The notes: generated from the sequence alone by a model not told the origin. A stretch of 64,000 bases of DNA from Ctena decussata (GCA_963989385.1 OZ022501.1:85916979-85980978), one strand, 5' to 3'. Positions 1 to 11,739 are shown, numbered from the stretch's first letter. Translations and numbers: made by a program.

Positions 1-138
1 TGGGGCTCTACGCATGTACATTGTATTTTTACCATTTTATTCAACTTAATGAAATCGAAAGTAGGTCATTTTAGCTGGCAACTAAAATGACCTAAATCAG
101 TTTTCAAACCCTTTTTATGTTAAACTCAAGGATGATTT
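1..138 (+). repeat. Dispersed repeat, copy 1 of 2
   Basis: This segment matches positions 7931-8055 on the same strand. Shared stretches include CGCATGTACATTGTATTTTT, then a CCATTT...TTCAA block and an AACTCAAGGATG block at the end. It is cut by the window edge, so its left limit is unknown. The family is not recognised and no inverted ends or target duplication are visible. Confidence 0.6.
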
Positions 139-1287
139 ATTTGTTTAAAGCTGGCTAATCACGGTCATTTTCAATGACGAAAGAAAAGTGAGAAGGTTGC
201 AGTGATACCGCATGTTGAAATTTTTCATGCTGATAGAGCAATGGGGCCTTTAAGTAAATGTCATAAATTTCTCATAATATAATTCCTTGACTTGAAATTT
301 ACAGGGAATGCCATTGTCATAAATTTTTATCAATTGAACTGAACATTGTCATATAAGCAGTGGAATTTACTTTTGCAACTCAGTGAAATTGGAAAAAGAG
401 TCAGTTTTAACGCCATTTTTGGTCCAAGTAAAAAAGGAAATAGCTAGTTATTTAGTGATACCTGTAGCTATATTTTTATGTATATAATGGCTGTTTTCCT
501 TCGTTTAACATAAGTTAAATATGATAGTTACACAGAGCTCCAGATAAGCTGAGATTCAGGGAATGAGAATGGAACTTTTGATTCTTGTCTTCAAATATTT
601 GTGTTGTGGGATATCATAATAAATGCTCCTACAGGAACAAATATTTTCCTTTAACAATTGACCCCTATTGAAAAGGGAGACAAACATGAAAATGGCAGAG
701 TTGTTTCCCTCCAAAAGTGTACCCTTTCACCTTAAAATAGGGAAATTTTAATCCCAAAAACATTTAGCTTGTCAGAAGCCCTGTAGTACATTAACTGTGA
801 TATTTAAATATTTTTTTTCTTTTTTTTTCTGTATATAAACCTTTTTTTTTTGGTTTACATGTAAAAAGTTTTTTTTTTGTTTTTGTTTATAAAGACCAGT
901 CTATCTTTAATATGCAATTTTTGATTGTTTTGATGTAGACTATATTTCTAATCAAGAATGATTTATAGATTTAGAATATGTGAATCATGTGTATATAGAT
1001 CAGGTTAAATTTGTGTTCAGATTTAGATATTCTAATTGTTTATTATACTATGATCATGACTTCATTTACAAGCATACCATTTTCATAGCCCTTAGCCAAA
1101 GTGCTAGCCAAGTCAGACTTTTTTTTTTATTAATTTTTCGTTAAAAAATGGCTGATAAAATTTACTATACATGTACATGATTTAAGATTTGGATATATTA
1201 AGAAATTTACAGCATTTCACATCTCTTTAATTGGACAAGCTCATTTGGCATCTTGGGATATTTTTTCAAACAACAAACAGTTCATAT
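139..1287. other. Unassigned AT-rich stretch with two repeat fragments
   Basis: No convincing gene. At about 534 the motif CAGAGCTCCAGATAA equals the left end of the 43610-44874 DNA transposon; no partner end was found nearby. At 640-730 there is a degraded relative of the hairpin repeat at 3549-3690 (TTTTCCTTTAACAATTGACC, then an AGAGTTG...CCTCC block). Several T-rich runs lie at 810-880. Confidence 0.4.
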
Positions 1288-1525
1288 GAGCCCTGACAGG
1301 AAAAAACAAGGAAGTTGCATGCGTGTCATGTGAAGACTCATATCAGCGTGGGCATAAGCCCAGTCTGATCAGAGTTTTCAGTGTGGGTTTAAAAGGTAGC
1401 TAAGTGTCTAAGCTACCTCCATGCCAACAGGAAAGACTCTGATCAGACTGGACGGATGCTCAGACTGATCTGAGTCTTTGCTGGGCACACATACCATTTT
1501 GTTGGTTTTAGTTGTGTTGCGGCTC
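1288..1525. mobile_element. MITE family A, degraded copy
   Basis: Degenerate member of the GAGCCGCGACACGAGAAAAC family (better copies at 9261, 18207, 39078, 54810 and 61669). The left end reads GAGCCCTGACAGGAAAAAAC and the right end TTGTGTTGCGGCTC. The interior keeps the characteristic CAGTCTGATCAGAG arms around AGCTAAGTGTCTAAGCTACC. Flanks ATAT and ATTA fit a mutated 4-bp target duplication. No coding capacity. Confidence 0.75.
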
Positions 1526-1798
1526 ATTACCATTATGACGAGATTGTTTTTCAGATGCAGTTCTGTGTTTGAATTGTTTGCTCAGGTAATTAGTTTTTTC
1601 TGCTTACAATTATTTTCCTCAGTGCTATTTAAAAATGGCTTAAAATATAAACAGTTTAATTTCATACTAGTTCAGTTTCAAAGTTCTTGATCTCAGTTTC
1701 AGAGGTCCTGAAAAGGATAGGTTTAGAAGATAACTAGATGATTGTTTCTGTTGATACTCAGTAATAATATATTTTGTGATCTTTATTAGAACTTAGAG
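1526..1798. other. No feature seen
   Basis: AT-rich DNA. The short open frame here has no recognisable motif and partly overlaps the MITE end. Confidence 0.3.
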
Positions 1799-2068
1799 AG
1801 GGGCGTGGTCGAGTGGTTAGAGACGTCAGTCATGATGCAGAGTGTTGCTGGAAGGTCGTGAGATCGCGACCTGGTTTTGCCATCCGACTGGAAAACTCTG
1901 TCAATTCAGCAGTAAATGGGTACCTGCTTCGAACCAGGGAAGGATAAGTCAAAGAATGGAGAGGGATGGGCTCCGCATTTCAAATACTATGCCCAAGTCA
2001 CACTGGGCCTTTAACCCCCACTGCCCCTGTGGCTACTAGGCTATGGGAAACCTTTACCTTTTCTTACC
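1799..2068 (+). mobile_element. SINE with Ser/Leu-tRNA-like head
   Basis: The head contains an A-box-like GTGGTCGAGTGGTTAGAG and a B-box-like GGTCGTGAGATCGCGACC, separated by more than a standard anticodon arm, as in class II (Ser/Leu) tRNAs. The body ends with CTGCCCCTGTGGCTACTAGG and GGGAAACCTTTACCTTTTC. That tail recurs near 38737-38790, so this is a dispersed family. Inference: pol III SINE. A target duplication was not resolved. Confidence 0.6.
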
Positions 2069-2595
2069 ATTAGAACTGCTCAAAAAGCTGTTCTAATGAG
2101 GGGTCACAACATATACTTTGGGAGTTTGGGTAGAAACAAAATGTTCCAGAATTATCCTAAAGGCCACCTAATCTTGGCCCATTTGTTCAAAACTAATTAT
2201 GTTGTTAGTTATGAGACTTCACATTGTAAGTGTATGCAAAATTATTGCCATTTTTGCTGAAAAAAGGTGAGAAGCTTTTGCACACTTGATTTTATTTGCA
2301 CTTAAGAATTAACAAATCCTTTAGTAGTGACTTTGCTATTAAAGCAAACATTGCTTTGAACAACTGGGTCCTGGACATCTGAGTGTTTAAAGGACATTTT
2401 TGTGAAAGATAAGTCTTTGTTTAGAATCAGCTGGCCATGTATGCTTATGTTTGAATAGTAAAATTTTTTTCTCATGATTATGCTTATGTGTGGGCATAAA
2501 ATTACATTAACATTCCATTCCTCATTCTTTTTAGAATTATTTTCACATATTCAATCCATATCTTGACAACACCTGTGTGAAGGGGCTATTTTTGG
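2069..2595. other. No feature seen
   Basis: AT-rich sequence without a supportable gene or repeat boundary. Confidence 0.3.
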
Positions 2596-2804
2596 TACTG
2601 TATTTTTTCGATTATAAGACGGGGGTTTTCCTTTTCAAAACAATCCCAAAAATCTAGGTCTGTCTTGTAAAACAGATCTAGATTTTTGGGACTGTTTTGG
2701 AAGGGGAAAACTCATCTCGTAGCAAAATTTCACAAGACTGATTTACATATTTGCGGTATTATTGGAAGGGTTAACTCTCTTGTTATAACCGAATAAATAT
2801 GGTA
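2596..2804. mobile_element. MITE, TACxGTAT / CGATTATAAGA family, copy 1
   Basis: Inverted ends: TACTGTATTTTTTCGATTAT on the left and ATAACCGAATAAATATGGTA on the right. A strong internal palindrome has arms at 2624-2663 and 2672-2712, centred on CCCAAAAATCTAG. A second copy with the same ends is at 56868-57006. Non-coding, probably a non-autonomous DNA transposon. Confidence 0.65.
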
Positions 2805-3548
2805 CAGTCAAACATTTGCTGTGAGCAAAGTGTTGGATATAGCTGACTCTGTGTTTTTATGTATTTTTGTGTGAATTTCAGTAAAATCATAATAGCATGG
2901 CTAGTCTATTTGGTTTTGACAAGTTATGTATGCTGTGAATGTACAATTAATATATATTTTGTTTGTGTATGGTAGCATATATGTGCTGATTTTGTGAAAT
3001 TGGCATCTGAGATCAGTTTCTGAGATGCTATATTAAGACATTGCATGTATGTTAAACACCTTGTTTATGTTTTGAGGCTCATGATGCATTTGTTACTGAA
3101 GTCAGTCTTACAAATATTGTAAGACTCTAGATACATGTAATTGATTGACCAAATTGCTAATCATGTGTTGTATGAGTAGTGTAAATTTTGACCCTGAAGA
3201 CAGACAGATGCTCAGTAGCCGCATCAGGGTTTATCAACTCTTAACCACTTAGCATGTGCTGGTTATAGTCACTTTTGCCTGGAATTGTAACCTTTTCAAC
3301 ACAACAGTCCTAGTTACATACTTCACTTTCCCCAGCATAAACATAACGTTTGACCTCAAATACCAATAATCAAATGGGGATTTACAGGAACATGTGTTTG
3401 TTTACTTCCACGGTGTGGAAGCTGAGCTGGGAAAAATGTAGGACTGTAGACATCTTTTTTACGTGAATGGGTGCACCTCCATATTTTCAGCAATTTTTAC
3501 AAATTAAAGGAAACCATTTTATGACTACAGTACATGTTTGCTTCTTCT
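2805..3548. other. No feature seen
   Basis: AT-rich, no coding signal or repeat boundary that I can defend. Confidence 0.3.
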
Positions 3549-3690
3549 TCAAAATGGGGTCTTCTCTTAAAGGAAAGAATTTGCTCCCAGAGGAGCAAAT
3601 TCTTTCCTTTAAGAGTTGACCTCTATTGAGAAGGGCAGCAGACATGTAAAGCAGAGTTGCCTCCCCTGAAAGTGTAGCCATTCTCTTCAA
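3549..3690. repeat. Hairpin repeat family D, best copy
   Basis: A perfect 24-bp inverted repeat (3564-3587 and 3592-3615) with a 4-base loop, arm GGAGCAAATTCTTTCCTTTA plus AGAG, is followed by GTTGACCTCTATTGAGAAGG and AGAGTTGCCTCCCCTGAAAG. Degraded relatives occur at 640-730, 14443-14500, 38349-38480, 43905-43970 and 50722-50782. Boundaries are uncertain. Confidence 0.65.
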
Positions 3691-4972
3691 TATCAGACAA
3701 TTTAGATCCAGATGAGACAGCTTATAATGAACTGTTTCATCTTTACAAAGGTTTATAATCAGTTTTTCATGTTCAAAGGTTTGGAGTGTAAGTCCTGATC
3801 TATTCTGTTTTATTTGGCTATCATAGCTCTATATTGTGCTAAGGGGTCAAAGAAGCATGTTTTAATGATATGTTATATTATAAAGAAATAAACTTACAAA
3901 GAAAATATGAAATGTCATTTTGTGCTTATTTATCTGCCTTTAAGTCTACAGATGATTTAGCTCCCTTTGACACAGGTTGGTTTATCTCCCCTTCAACTCA
4001 TTAAAAGATTGTCCACCTTCAAGGCAATACTGTCTCAAAGGACAGTAAAAAAAACTAAAAAACAATCAGTATGCTGCAACTTCCCACCTTCGTGTAGAAA
4101 AATTCAGGTGCAGATACAAATACACTGCTCAAATTATTTAAAGGAGCACCTAATATTTTCCATTGATGATAGTGCAATGCATCTTCAGTTTGAGGTCATT
4201 TACTTTCGATCAACAAAGACACGGAATTTACATTTATTTTGCCAATTTTCAAACCGGGTTGATGTTACTGAAAGCACAAGTTTTGATTCAATATTTGTCC
4301 TGCCCTTGTCCATGGAGAGATTTTTGTAAAATTGGAATTTTGGTAAAAATTTGTTCATTTTCAGAACAGGTGAAAAGTCTGAAAATTTCAACCAAAGTCA
4401 AAACCTTCTTTTTGTCTATGAAACTAGATGTCTTATGAGGTGGCCCGTTTGAAAGGATCACTTTAAAATGAAGCTAATGAGAGTTTATAGACTATCAGCA
4501 AAATGCCTCAATTTCAGAAATTTCGAAAATTGCAACATTTGATCCATGGAAATGAGCAGGACATCATTTGTATTGAAATTCTTATTGTCTTGATTAAAAC
4601 TTCGACCATTCTTCAAAATGCTGCAAAAGGATCGGACTTCTTGCTCACTGGCAGTCAAATTTATGGGCAGTTGAACTGGGTATATGTTGTAGTAATGTCG
4701 ATGGGAAAATAGCTGCTGTTCCTTTAAATATTTTGAGCAGTGTGTATATGGCTGTGGTGGCTCTGTGATGTGCAGACAGAAGCTTATTGCTGCAGTGGCT
4801 CTGTATTGGGTAGATGTGTGGACAACTAGAACTGTCAGAGGATATGTTGCTCAGACCAATCTCTTCTCGTGCACAACAATGTGTAGACCGAAGAAATAAC
4901 ATGCAAACAGACAAGATGAGAAAGGTGATCGCTTCAAGATGTATTTGTGTAACTTCTCAAAGATGGGAACTC
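3691..4972. other. Unassigned; open frames without motifs
   Basis: Open frames of up to 120 codons are present (about 3967-4329 plus strand) with no recognisable domain. They overlap frames on both strands, as expected by chance. No repeat boundary seen. Confidence 0.3.
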
Positions 4973-5204
4973 TTTAACCCTTTTCTGACCAGTCGACTTG
5001 TCCATTCTTATCATTCAGATGATCCCATTACTAGTTTTAGGGGTTTCTGGTGAATATTTTCACTTTTATTGTACTTTGCATAGAAATTCCTGTAAGCAAA
5101 CAATGTAGACCCTGATCAGACGCCGTGTTTTGCGGCGTCTGAACTGGGTCTGCACTGTTTGCATAATGTCCCCAAAACGGGTATCCGGTCTAAAAAGGGT
5201 TAAA
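4973..5204. mobile_element. MITE with TTTAACCCTTTT ends
   Basis: Terminal inverted repeats TTTAACCCTTTTCTGACC (4973-4990) and GGTCTAAAAAGGGTTAAA (5187-5204). A central palindrome at 5096-5162 has arms GCAAACAATGTAGACC... and ...GGGTCTGCACTGTTTGC around CAGACGCCG/CGGCGTCTG. Non-coding; superfamily not determined. Confidence 0.7.
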
Positions 5205-6634
5205 TGAAAGACAGAGCAAATTTTTAGCTCACCTAAGCCAGCGGCTCTCCGTAAGCTGATAGGATAGTCAGGCTGCATCCTCGGTAGTCCATCAACAATT
5301 TCAAATGACTTCTCCTCTGAAACCACTGGGCCGATTGTAACCAATTTTCATGTAGAGCCTCTAGGGGGCAGGGGGATGAAAAGTTGAATCAGTCCTAGTC
5401 ACATTACCAACATGGCTGCCACACCCATATATGGTTAAAACCTTTAAAAATCTCCAGAACCAATAGGCAGATTGCCTTGAAACTTGGTATGTAGCATCGG
5501 GTGCATGAGTACTACCAAGATTGTTCAAATTATGACCTTGGGTTGACCTTGACCTTTTTTAACGTCTTGAAACTCGATATGTAGCATTAGGTACTCAAGT
5601 ACTATCAAGATTGTTCAAAGTATGACCCTGGGTTGACCTTGACCTTTTTTACGGCAAGGTCAAATATGGCAAAATGCTAGAACCTAAGATTTCATGGAAA
5701 CTTTTTAATATTTTGGCCTTAAAATTGGTGTAGACAGTCATCTAAATGAGTACATGAAGATTTATGAGTACAAGAGGTCAAGGTCAATCTCTGACTTTCG
5801 ACCAAGAATTCTCATAGTTTGACAATTTCAAACAATCTCCTCAAAAACCACAGCGTCAGTTGTGACCAAATTTCATATAGAGTCTCCAGGGGTTGAGGGA
5901 CTGAAATTTTTTCTAACAGTCCTGGTCACATGACCAAACATGGACGCCATGCCCATATATGGTAAAACCTTTAAAAATCTTCTTCTCCAGAACCGATGGC
6001 CTTGAGACTTGATATGTAGCATTGGGTACTCAAGTACTATCAAGATTGTTCAAATTATGACCTTGGGTTTACCTTGACCTTTTTTACAGCAAGGTCAAAT
6101 ATGGGAAAATGCTAGAACCTAAGATTTCATGGAAAGTTTTGAAGATTTTGCCCTAAAAATTGGTATATACAGTTGTCTTAATGAGGTCATGAAGAATTGT
6201 GAGTACAAGAGGTCAAGGTCATTTCTTGACCTTTGATCCAGATCTCTCATATTTTGACAAATTCAAACATTTCCTCAATAGCCAAAGGGCCAATTGTAAA
6301 CACATTTCATATAGAGCCTCCAGGGGTTGATTGAATGGAAGTTTTTTCAAACCGTCCGGGTCACATGACCAACAGGGCGCCATTACCATTTATGGTATAA
6401 ATCTTTAATATTTTTCTTCTCCAGAACCAATACACCTATGGCCTTGAAACTTGGTAAGAAGCATGGAGTACTAGAGTACTAGCATTGGGTACTCGAATAC
6501 TATCAAGATTGTTCAAATTATGACCTTGGGTTTACCTTGACCTTTTTTGCGGCATGGTCAAATATGGGAAAATGCTAGAACATAAGATTTCACGGAAAGT
6601 TTGGAGATTTTGGCCTAAAATGGTATATATAGTT

Positions 6635-6645
6635 GTCTTAATGAG
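6635..6645. repeat. SINE target duplication, left
   Basis: GTCTTAATGAG, repeated with one mismatch as GTCTAAATGAG at 6915-6925. It marks both edges of the reverse-strand SINE. Confidence 0.75.
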
Positions 6646-6914
6646 TTGGTTGGTTGATTTGATGCTTAACGTCCACGGTAAACAACTCGGTCATGTCGGG
6701 ACGGTCAGTTAACCTAACCACACTATTCCTGGGCAGGCTTAACCTCCTAAGCGGTTAACCAGTACTAAGTGCACATACTTTAGCCAGTAATTACTGACAA
6801 CTGCCCTTCTTGAATCAGCGGAAGGAGAAACGAAAATATGTGGCCAGACCAGGTTTCGAACCCAGGACCTCTGACTTACGAGTCAGGTGCCCTACCGATT
6901 GCGCTACCCGGCCC
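6646..6914 (-). mobile_element. Met-tRNA-like SINE, copy 1
   Basis: Reverse-strand SINE of about 269 bp. The head at the right carries an A box (TAGCGCAATCGGTAGGG), an anticodon-arm-like GACTCGTAAGTC (CAU in sister copies) and a B box (GGTTCGAAACC, here GGGTTCGAAACCTGG). The body holds GAAGGGCAGTTGTCAGT and CCGCTTAGGAGG; the tail is GACGTTAAGCATCAAATC followed by AACC-rich DNA. It sits inside the modular element and carries an 11-bp target duplication. Confidence 0.85.
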
Positions 6915-7073
6915 GTCTAAATGAGTACATGAATATTTATGAGTACAAGTGGTCATGGTCATTCTTAGACTTTTGACCCAAGACTCATATTTTGACAATT
7001 TCAGACATGATAAGAAAAAGCCACCTTGCCAATTGCTCAGGTAAGCGATTCAGGGCCTCATGGCCCTCTTGTT

Positions 7074-7804
7074 CTGTTTCAAACCTGGGACTCCCTGCCC
7101 TGGGGTCATTTTGGACCCTGGGGCCACCAGTTGAACAAACTTGGTAAAGGACTACTAGGCAATGCTACACACCAAATTTCAAGCATCTGAGCCAAATTGT
7201 ACTATAGAAGAAGATTTTGAATATTTTTCTATGTATTTCTATGGTTCAAACCTTGGAATCCCTGCCGTAGGGCCATTTTGGACCCTAGGCCACCATTTGA
7301 ACAAACTTAGTAAAGAACTTCTAGGCAATGCTACATCCCAGATTTCAAGCATCTGAGCCAAGTGGTTCTAAAGAAGAGGATTTCTGAATATTTTTCTATG
7401 TATTTCTAAGGTTCAAACTTGGGATACCCTGCTGTAAGGCCATTTTGGACCCTGGGGACACCATTCGAACAAACTTGGTAAAGGACCACAAGGCAATGCT
7501 ACATACCGAATTTCACGCATCTGAGCCTAGCAGTTCTGGAGAAGAAGAGTTTAAGTGTATTTTATTTTCGAACCCAAGACACCCCCCCCCCGCCGCAGGG
7601 CCCTTTTGGACCTCAGGGCCACTATTTAAACAAACTTGGTGGAGGTCGACTAGACAATGCTTCATACCAAATATCAAAGCCCTAGGCCTAGCGGTTTCAG
7701 AGATGTAATTTAAAACAAATTGTTGACGATGGACGACGCACGAAGCACGAAGCACAACGCTCGACGGACAATAGCTCACCCTGAGCCTATGGCTCAGGTG
7801 AGCT
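7074..7804 (-). mobile_element. Modular 'AGCTCACC' element, copy 2, 3'-truncated
   Basis: Reverse-strand 5' part: the terminal hairpin AGCTCACCTGAGCC-ATA-GGCTCAGGGTGAGCT lies at 7773-7804 (one unpaired base), followed on the minus strand by a TCGTGCGTCGTCC leader and about four modules (CCAGGGTCCAAAATGG, TTTGTTCAAATGGTGGCC, GCTTGAAATTTGG). These match the modules of 16300-18126. The 3' hairpin is missing: the copy stops against the 3' end of the plus-strand element before it. Confidence 0.7.
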
Positions 7805-7930
7805 AAAAATAGGGAGGAACATGTATTTGAAAAAAAACACAAAAAACAAAAACATATCGCTCCATAAAGTACGATTTCCTTTTCTGGTTACCCGTCGAGC
7901 GACGCAGTATTTACAAGTGGAACACAGAAT

Positions 7931-8055
7931 TGGGCTCACGCATGTACATTGTATTTTTACCATTTGATTCAAGTTTATGATATAGAAAGTAAGCCAACTA
8001 AGCTGACCCAATTGATATTTTAAACCTTTTTTATGTGAAACTCAAGGATGTTTTT
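7931..8055 (+). repeat. Dispersed repeat, copy 2 of 2
   Basis: Same-strand match to the first bases of the window (CGCATGTACATTGTATTTTT through AACTCAAGGATG). Confidence 0.6.
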
Positions 8056-8245
8056 TTTTTGTGGGGGGGCGGGGGTCAGGCGATGGTGCGGGATAACTTT
8101 CAGTGCCCGGACGTTTTGAATAATAGTTGGACAAGGGCCTACTGTTCTTGCAGTATGTGCGGGTGGGGTTTGTTTGAACATTTTCCTCTTCCCTATCATA
8201 TCTCTCTTTTCTCTCCACCTCTCTTGGGAGCCGTTCAAACCGAAA
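8056..8245 (+). mobile_element. SINE-like family F, copy 1
   Basis: Shares GGGCGATGGTGCxGG, AACTTTCAGT, ACAAGGGCCTxxTGT, TGCTTGCAGTAGGTGCGG (variant) and a TC-rich block ending CTTGGGAGCCG with copies at 42092-42241 and 42938-43180. The left part is in a G-rich run. Copy at 42938 has a target duplication, so I infer a retroposon. A short AACC-rich tail appears only later (8460-8478). Confidence 0.5.
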
Positions 8246-9260
8246 ACACGGGAGGGGGGGGGGGCACCTGGTCTTTAAAGGGGTACAGATGTGCCGCTGG
8301 AATTCCGATAACCCACCCTATTCATGTATAACACAAATACCAAAATATATACCTATTCATGTATTTTGTATCAAATTTGGACCCTATTCATGTATACTGC
8401 AGAAGAAGTGCTTAGATTAGTCATGAAGAAAATTTAAGAAATTAGTATGCTGACCGAAACATTCAACCAACCAACCAAAAATCACCTCTGATTTGGCAAT
8501 GGGGCCTTTACAGTAGGTGCGGGTTTGGGCTGTTTTGTGGCAAATTTTATGTTGTAGCGCTATGTTTATCAGAGCGCTCGAAAATGCAGACGCAATATTT
8601 TGCAAATTGATCCGAATTGGACCTATTTAGCCCCTGGGATCTGACCTCATCAATTTGCTATCCCTTTTATTTCGTTACCTAGACATTTTTCTAAGGTCTT
8701 CTTGATGAAACACCCTTTATGGTGTACTGGCTTTTTATAACAGAATATTCTACCGTACTGGCTTTTCATACTTTACTAAACTTTATTACTCCCCTTGAAT
8801 CTAAAACGACACATAAAATAAAATTATCAGATGGTATATTGAGCTAAAACAAATAATGATTTGTTAATATCAGCAATTTGATACTGTGAAAAGAATATTT
8901 TATATTCTTTTTTGACAACAAACCTCTACTATTATTTATATGTAAATTTTAAACTTTTAAAGATTAAATGGACATAAAATATAAAAACTTGAACCCAACC
9001 AAAAGTAAATAAAAGGGCCTTTGCCGTGATGGCACTCAGCGTTCTAACGAGCGTTGGGCGGAATCACAATCAAGAGATTTCGGAGGCATAATTTCTACAA
9101 AACTGTGGCAGCTGGTGCTCAACAGGCCTGGCGCCCTTCTCATGCCAAACTTCGATTCTGTCATTCCGGACACTGCTGATGAGAGTTAATCTCCGACTTG
9201 ATAGTTTCGAAAACCACGCCTAATTGATAGTTTCGAAAACCACGCCTACTTTAAACAGGT
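8246..9260. other. No gene seen
   Basis: Contains a G9+ run at about 8253, an AACC-rich patch at 8460-8478, and otherwise ordinary AT-rich DNA. An imperfect 25-base tandem (TTGATAGTTTCGAAAACCAC twice) lies at about 9200-9245. Confidence 0.35.
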
Positions 9261-9494
9261 GAGCCGCGACACGAGAAAACCAACAATGTGGTTGTGCGCC
9301 CAGCGCAGACTCAGATCAGCCTGGGCATCCACCCAGTCTGATCAGAGTCTTCCCTAAGCGCTTAAAAGGTAGCTAAGGGTCTAAGCTACCTTCATGCGGA
9401 CAGCGAAGACTGATCAGACTGGGCGTATGCCCAGGCTGATCTGAGTATGCGCTGGCCGCACAACCACATTGTTGGTTTTCTCGTGTCGCGGCTC
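9261..9494. mobile_element. MITE family A, copy 2
   Basis: Near-perfect inverted ends GAGCCGCGACACGAGAAAAC / GTTTTCTCGTGTCGCGGCTC, with the palindromic structure continuing inward through CAGACTCAGATCAGCCTGGG and GTAGCTAAGGGTCTAAGCTA. Flanked by AGGT on both sides (9257-9260, 9495-9498), a 4-bp target duplication. Non-coding. Confidence 0.9.
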
Positions 9495-9861
9495 AGGTGT
9501 GTTCATTTTTTATTTATACAATATTTCAAGAGGATTACACTTTTATCTGAAGCAGCCAGTCTACCAAGTGGTCCTCTACAACAAACAAACAAAATACATA
9601 CACACATACAAATATTTATAAATATGTACAAATGGTAAAACCAGTAAATATGATAAAATACACACCCCTCCATTAACTGAAAGGCAAAATCAGGGACTTG
9701 TGTAAGACATAGAACCACGTGCGATTTTGGGAGACTATGTCACGTGCTAAGTTGTCGTTGCATTGGTCAGATATGCACTATCAGGTGACTTTGAGTGGCA
9801 TTCCGGGTGTGGCTCGGAACTGTGTAATGACACGCCTAGACTTGCTCCAGTCGGATATAAA

Positions 9862-10176
9862 GAGGATCTTACATGAGTGCTCGTGTATTATTGAATTTAT
9901 TAAACGAGTTGGGGAAAACGATAAGATGCGAGGCTTTGCCGAGCATCTTATCGTTTTTCCCAACGAGTTTAATAAATTCAATAATTGTGAGCACGAATGC
10001 AAGATTCTATTTATCATATGACACTAAAAGCGCATTTTATTAGCAAATTTTGCACTGAAACGTCATGATTTCCCCATTAGAAAAAGCGACGTAATTTGCA
10101 TATTTAATCCACTAGTGGATTATCGTTTTTAATTCATGGCTTTATTACACTCTCAGATGCGACGTCATATGATAAA
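9862..10176 (+). mobile_element. MITE family C, copy 1
   Basis: Starts AGAGGATCTTACATGAGTGC and ends GACGTCATATGATAAA. The first part is a long near-palindrome: TATTGAATTTATTAAACGAG ... CGAGTTTAATAAATTCAATA around GATAAGATGCGAGGC / GCCGAGCATCTTATC. Also present at 40814-41161 (opposite strand) and 63783-window end. Short open frames on both strands merely read through the palindrome. Confidence 0.8.
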
Positions 10177-11004
10177 TTAAATTGTCACATATGTATATTT
10201 TTTATCATACTTGATATTTCACTTTTCTTCTTTTTTATGGTCGATGCTTGGCTAGTCTAGAAATGAAATTTTCTCTTGTGGGTTTATCTGAGATATATCA
10301 GCCCCATAAATATAGACTAGCACAAAGAAGAAAAAATGTATATTCAAGAAAATTTATGAAAAATCCGAATGTGTATATTTCTAAGCCTTGGGCAAGGCTA
10401 TGACACGCCCAAAGAGCCAGTTTCAGACATAGAAGGTGCCATTTCTACATGGCGAAGCTCTGCGCAATAAGCGAGTTCGAAGTTTCGCACTGCGCATGCG
10501 CACACTTGGATTTTGCTCTCGGAGGTCAGAGGTCACGGATGCCAAAAGCCATATACGCAAAGCGTAACACACCAGCAATCGGCTTATATCTTAATTTCAA
10601 ACATTCCCCGTCTATTTTATCTTGCTAAAATGATGTGGCTATTCATTATCTATGAGTGGAAAACAATTTTTAATCATATCAATGATTTTTAATCATAAGA
10701 AAGGTGTTTTATATCGACTGATCAGGTAAGCGTAATGATGACCTATCGGATTTTGCCACACTTGACCTTTGACCTTTCTGCTCCAGTCTCTCCGGAAACG
10801 CGGAACTCCGAACTCGCTTAATTATTACATAGGCCCTTCTATAAATCTGGAAATTTGGCAATATTTCAATATCAGCCTGCATATGAGGGTGACAACATGG
10901 TGGCGGTGGTGGTTTTGTGGGTGTTGGCAGGTGGATGGGGAGGACGGGTGCAAGGACATCCTGAAAATAAGTACGCAAGTTAGCCAGCTCTGAGCAGTGT
11001 TCAT
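10177..11004. other. No gene seen
   Basis: No supportable coding region. The GGTGGCGGTGGTGGTTTTG stretch near 10900 is low complexity, which explains the overlapping open frames on both strands. Confidence 0.3.
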
Positions 11005-11015
11005 TGAACACTGCA
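11005..11015. repeat. Target duplication of split SINE, left
   Basis: TGAACACTGCA, repeated exactly at 16170-16180 after the 3' tail of the same SINE. Confidence 0.85.
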
Positions 11016-11221
11016 CGCCGGGCCGCGCAGCGCAATCGGTAGGGCACCTGACTCATAAGTCAGAGGTCCTGGGTTCGAAACCCGGTCTGGCCACATACTT
11101 TCGTTTCTCCTTCTGCTGATTCAAGAAGAGCAGTTGTCAGTTATTGGCGAAAGTATTTGCACTTAGTACTGCATGGTTAACCGCTTAGGAGGTCTAAGCC
11201 TGCCCAGGAATAGTGTGGTTA
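11016..11221 (+). mobile_element. Met-tRNA-like SINE, copy 2, 5' part
   Basis: Head CGCCGGGCCGCGCAGCGCAA, A box AGCGCAATCGGTAGGG, anticodon arm CTGACTCATAAGTCAG (CAU), B box GGGTTCGAAACCCGG, then the family body up to GGAATAGTGTGGTTA. The SINE stops there in mid-element. Its remaining 3' part is at 16076-16169, so this is one SINE cut by a 4.85 kb insertion. The outer 11-bp duplication flanks the two halves. Confidence 0.88.
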
Positions 11222-11739
11222 TTGTTATTACTGTTGTAGCTTTTGAATCGGATATCATTTTATGGACGAATATCGGATATTTATGTGCCAGCTGTGAGTG
11301 CCCGAATTAGTCTGTGTGCTTGCGCAGTCTAGTCTTGATATTTCCTGGTTGCTGTGAGAAAAATAGTTCCAAGCGTATTTCGCATGCCCTGGCCCGTATA
11401 AGTAGGCAGATTCGTGCTAATGGAATCTACGGACAAACGCCCATACCATTAGACTTAGACATGCATTATCTTACCTTATATTCTTTAATTAATTATCCTT
11501 CTTTGGTATGTTGTTTATAAATAGCCGAATGTTTTTCACTATTATTTCCTTTTAACACATATTCCTATCCCTTAAGAATCATTCACCATACATTGAAATA
11601 TGCACATGAGCCTCAGATTTGGAACGTGTTTATGTATTTGTCGTATATGAGAGCATATGTTGTGACCCCTCATTGGAAAGGGCCAAAGAGGGGACTCAAC
11701 AATGCTCTCTTTTTTCTCCCTCTACATTATAATTATCTT

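Larger units (their letters stand above)
5226..7073 (+). mobile_element. Modular 'AGCTCACC' element, copy 1 (Helitron-like by structure)
   Basis: Starts AGCTCACC after a T run and ends GTAAGCGATTCAGGGCC, hairpin AGGGCCTCATGGCCCT (7052-7067), then CTTGTT. Between lie diverged direct modules, each with 'TCTCCAGAACC...CTTGAAACTTGG...TCAAGATTGTTCAAATTATG...AAGGTCAAATATG'. A Met-type SINE interrupts it at 6646-6914. No transposase frame. Structural resemblance to bivalve pearl/Helitron-associated elements is inference; the same ends occur at 16300-18126 and 46808-48649. Confidence 0.7.

Noticed and set aside
3967..4438. Overlapping 120- and 91-codon frames on the plus strand
   Set aside because: No motif, overlapped by a minus-strand frame; length expected by chance in AT-rich DNA of this size.
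10709..11056. 115-codon minus-strand frame with a Pro-rich stretch
   Set aside because: Crosses the SINE head and a GGTGGCGGTGG low-complexity run.
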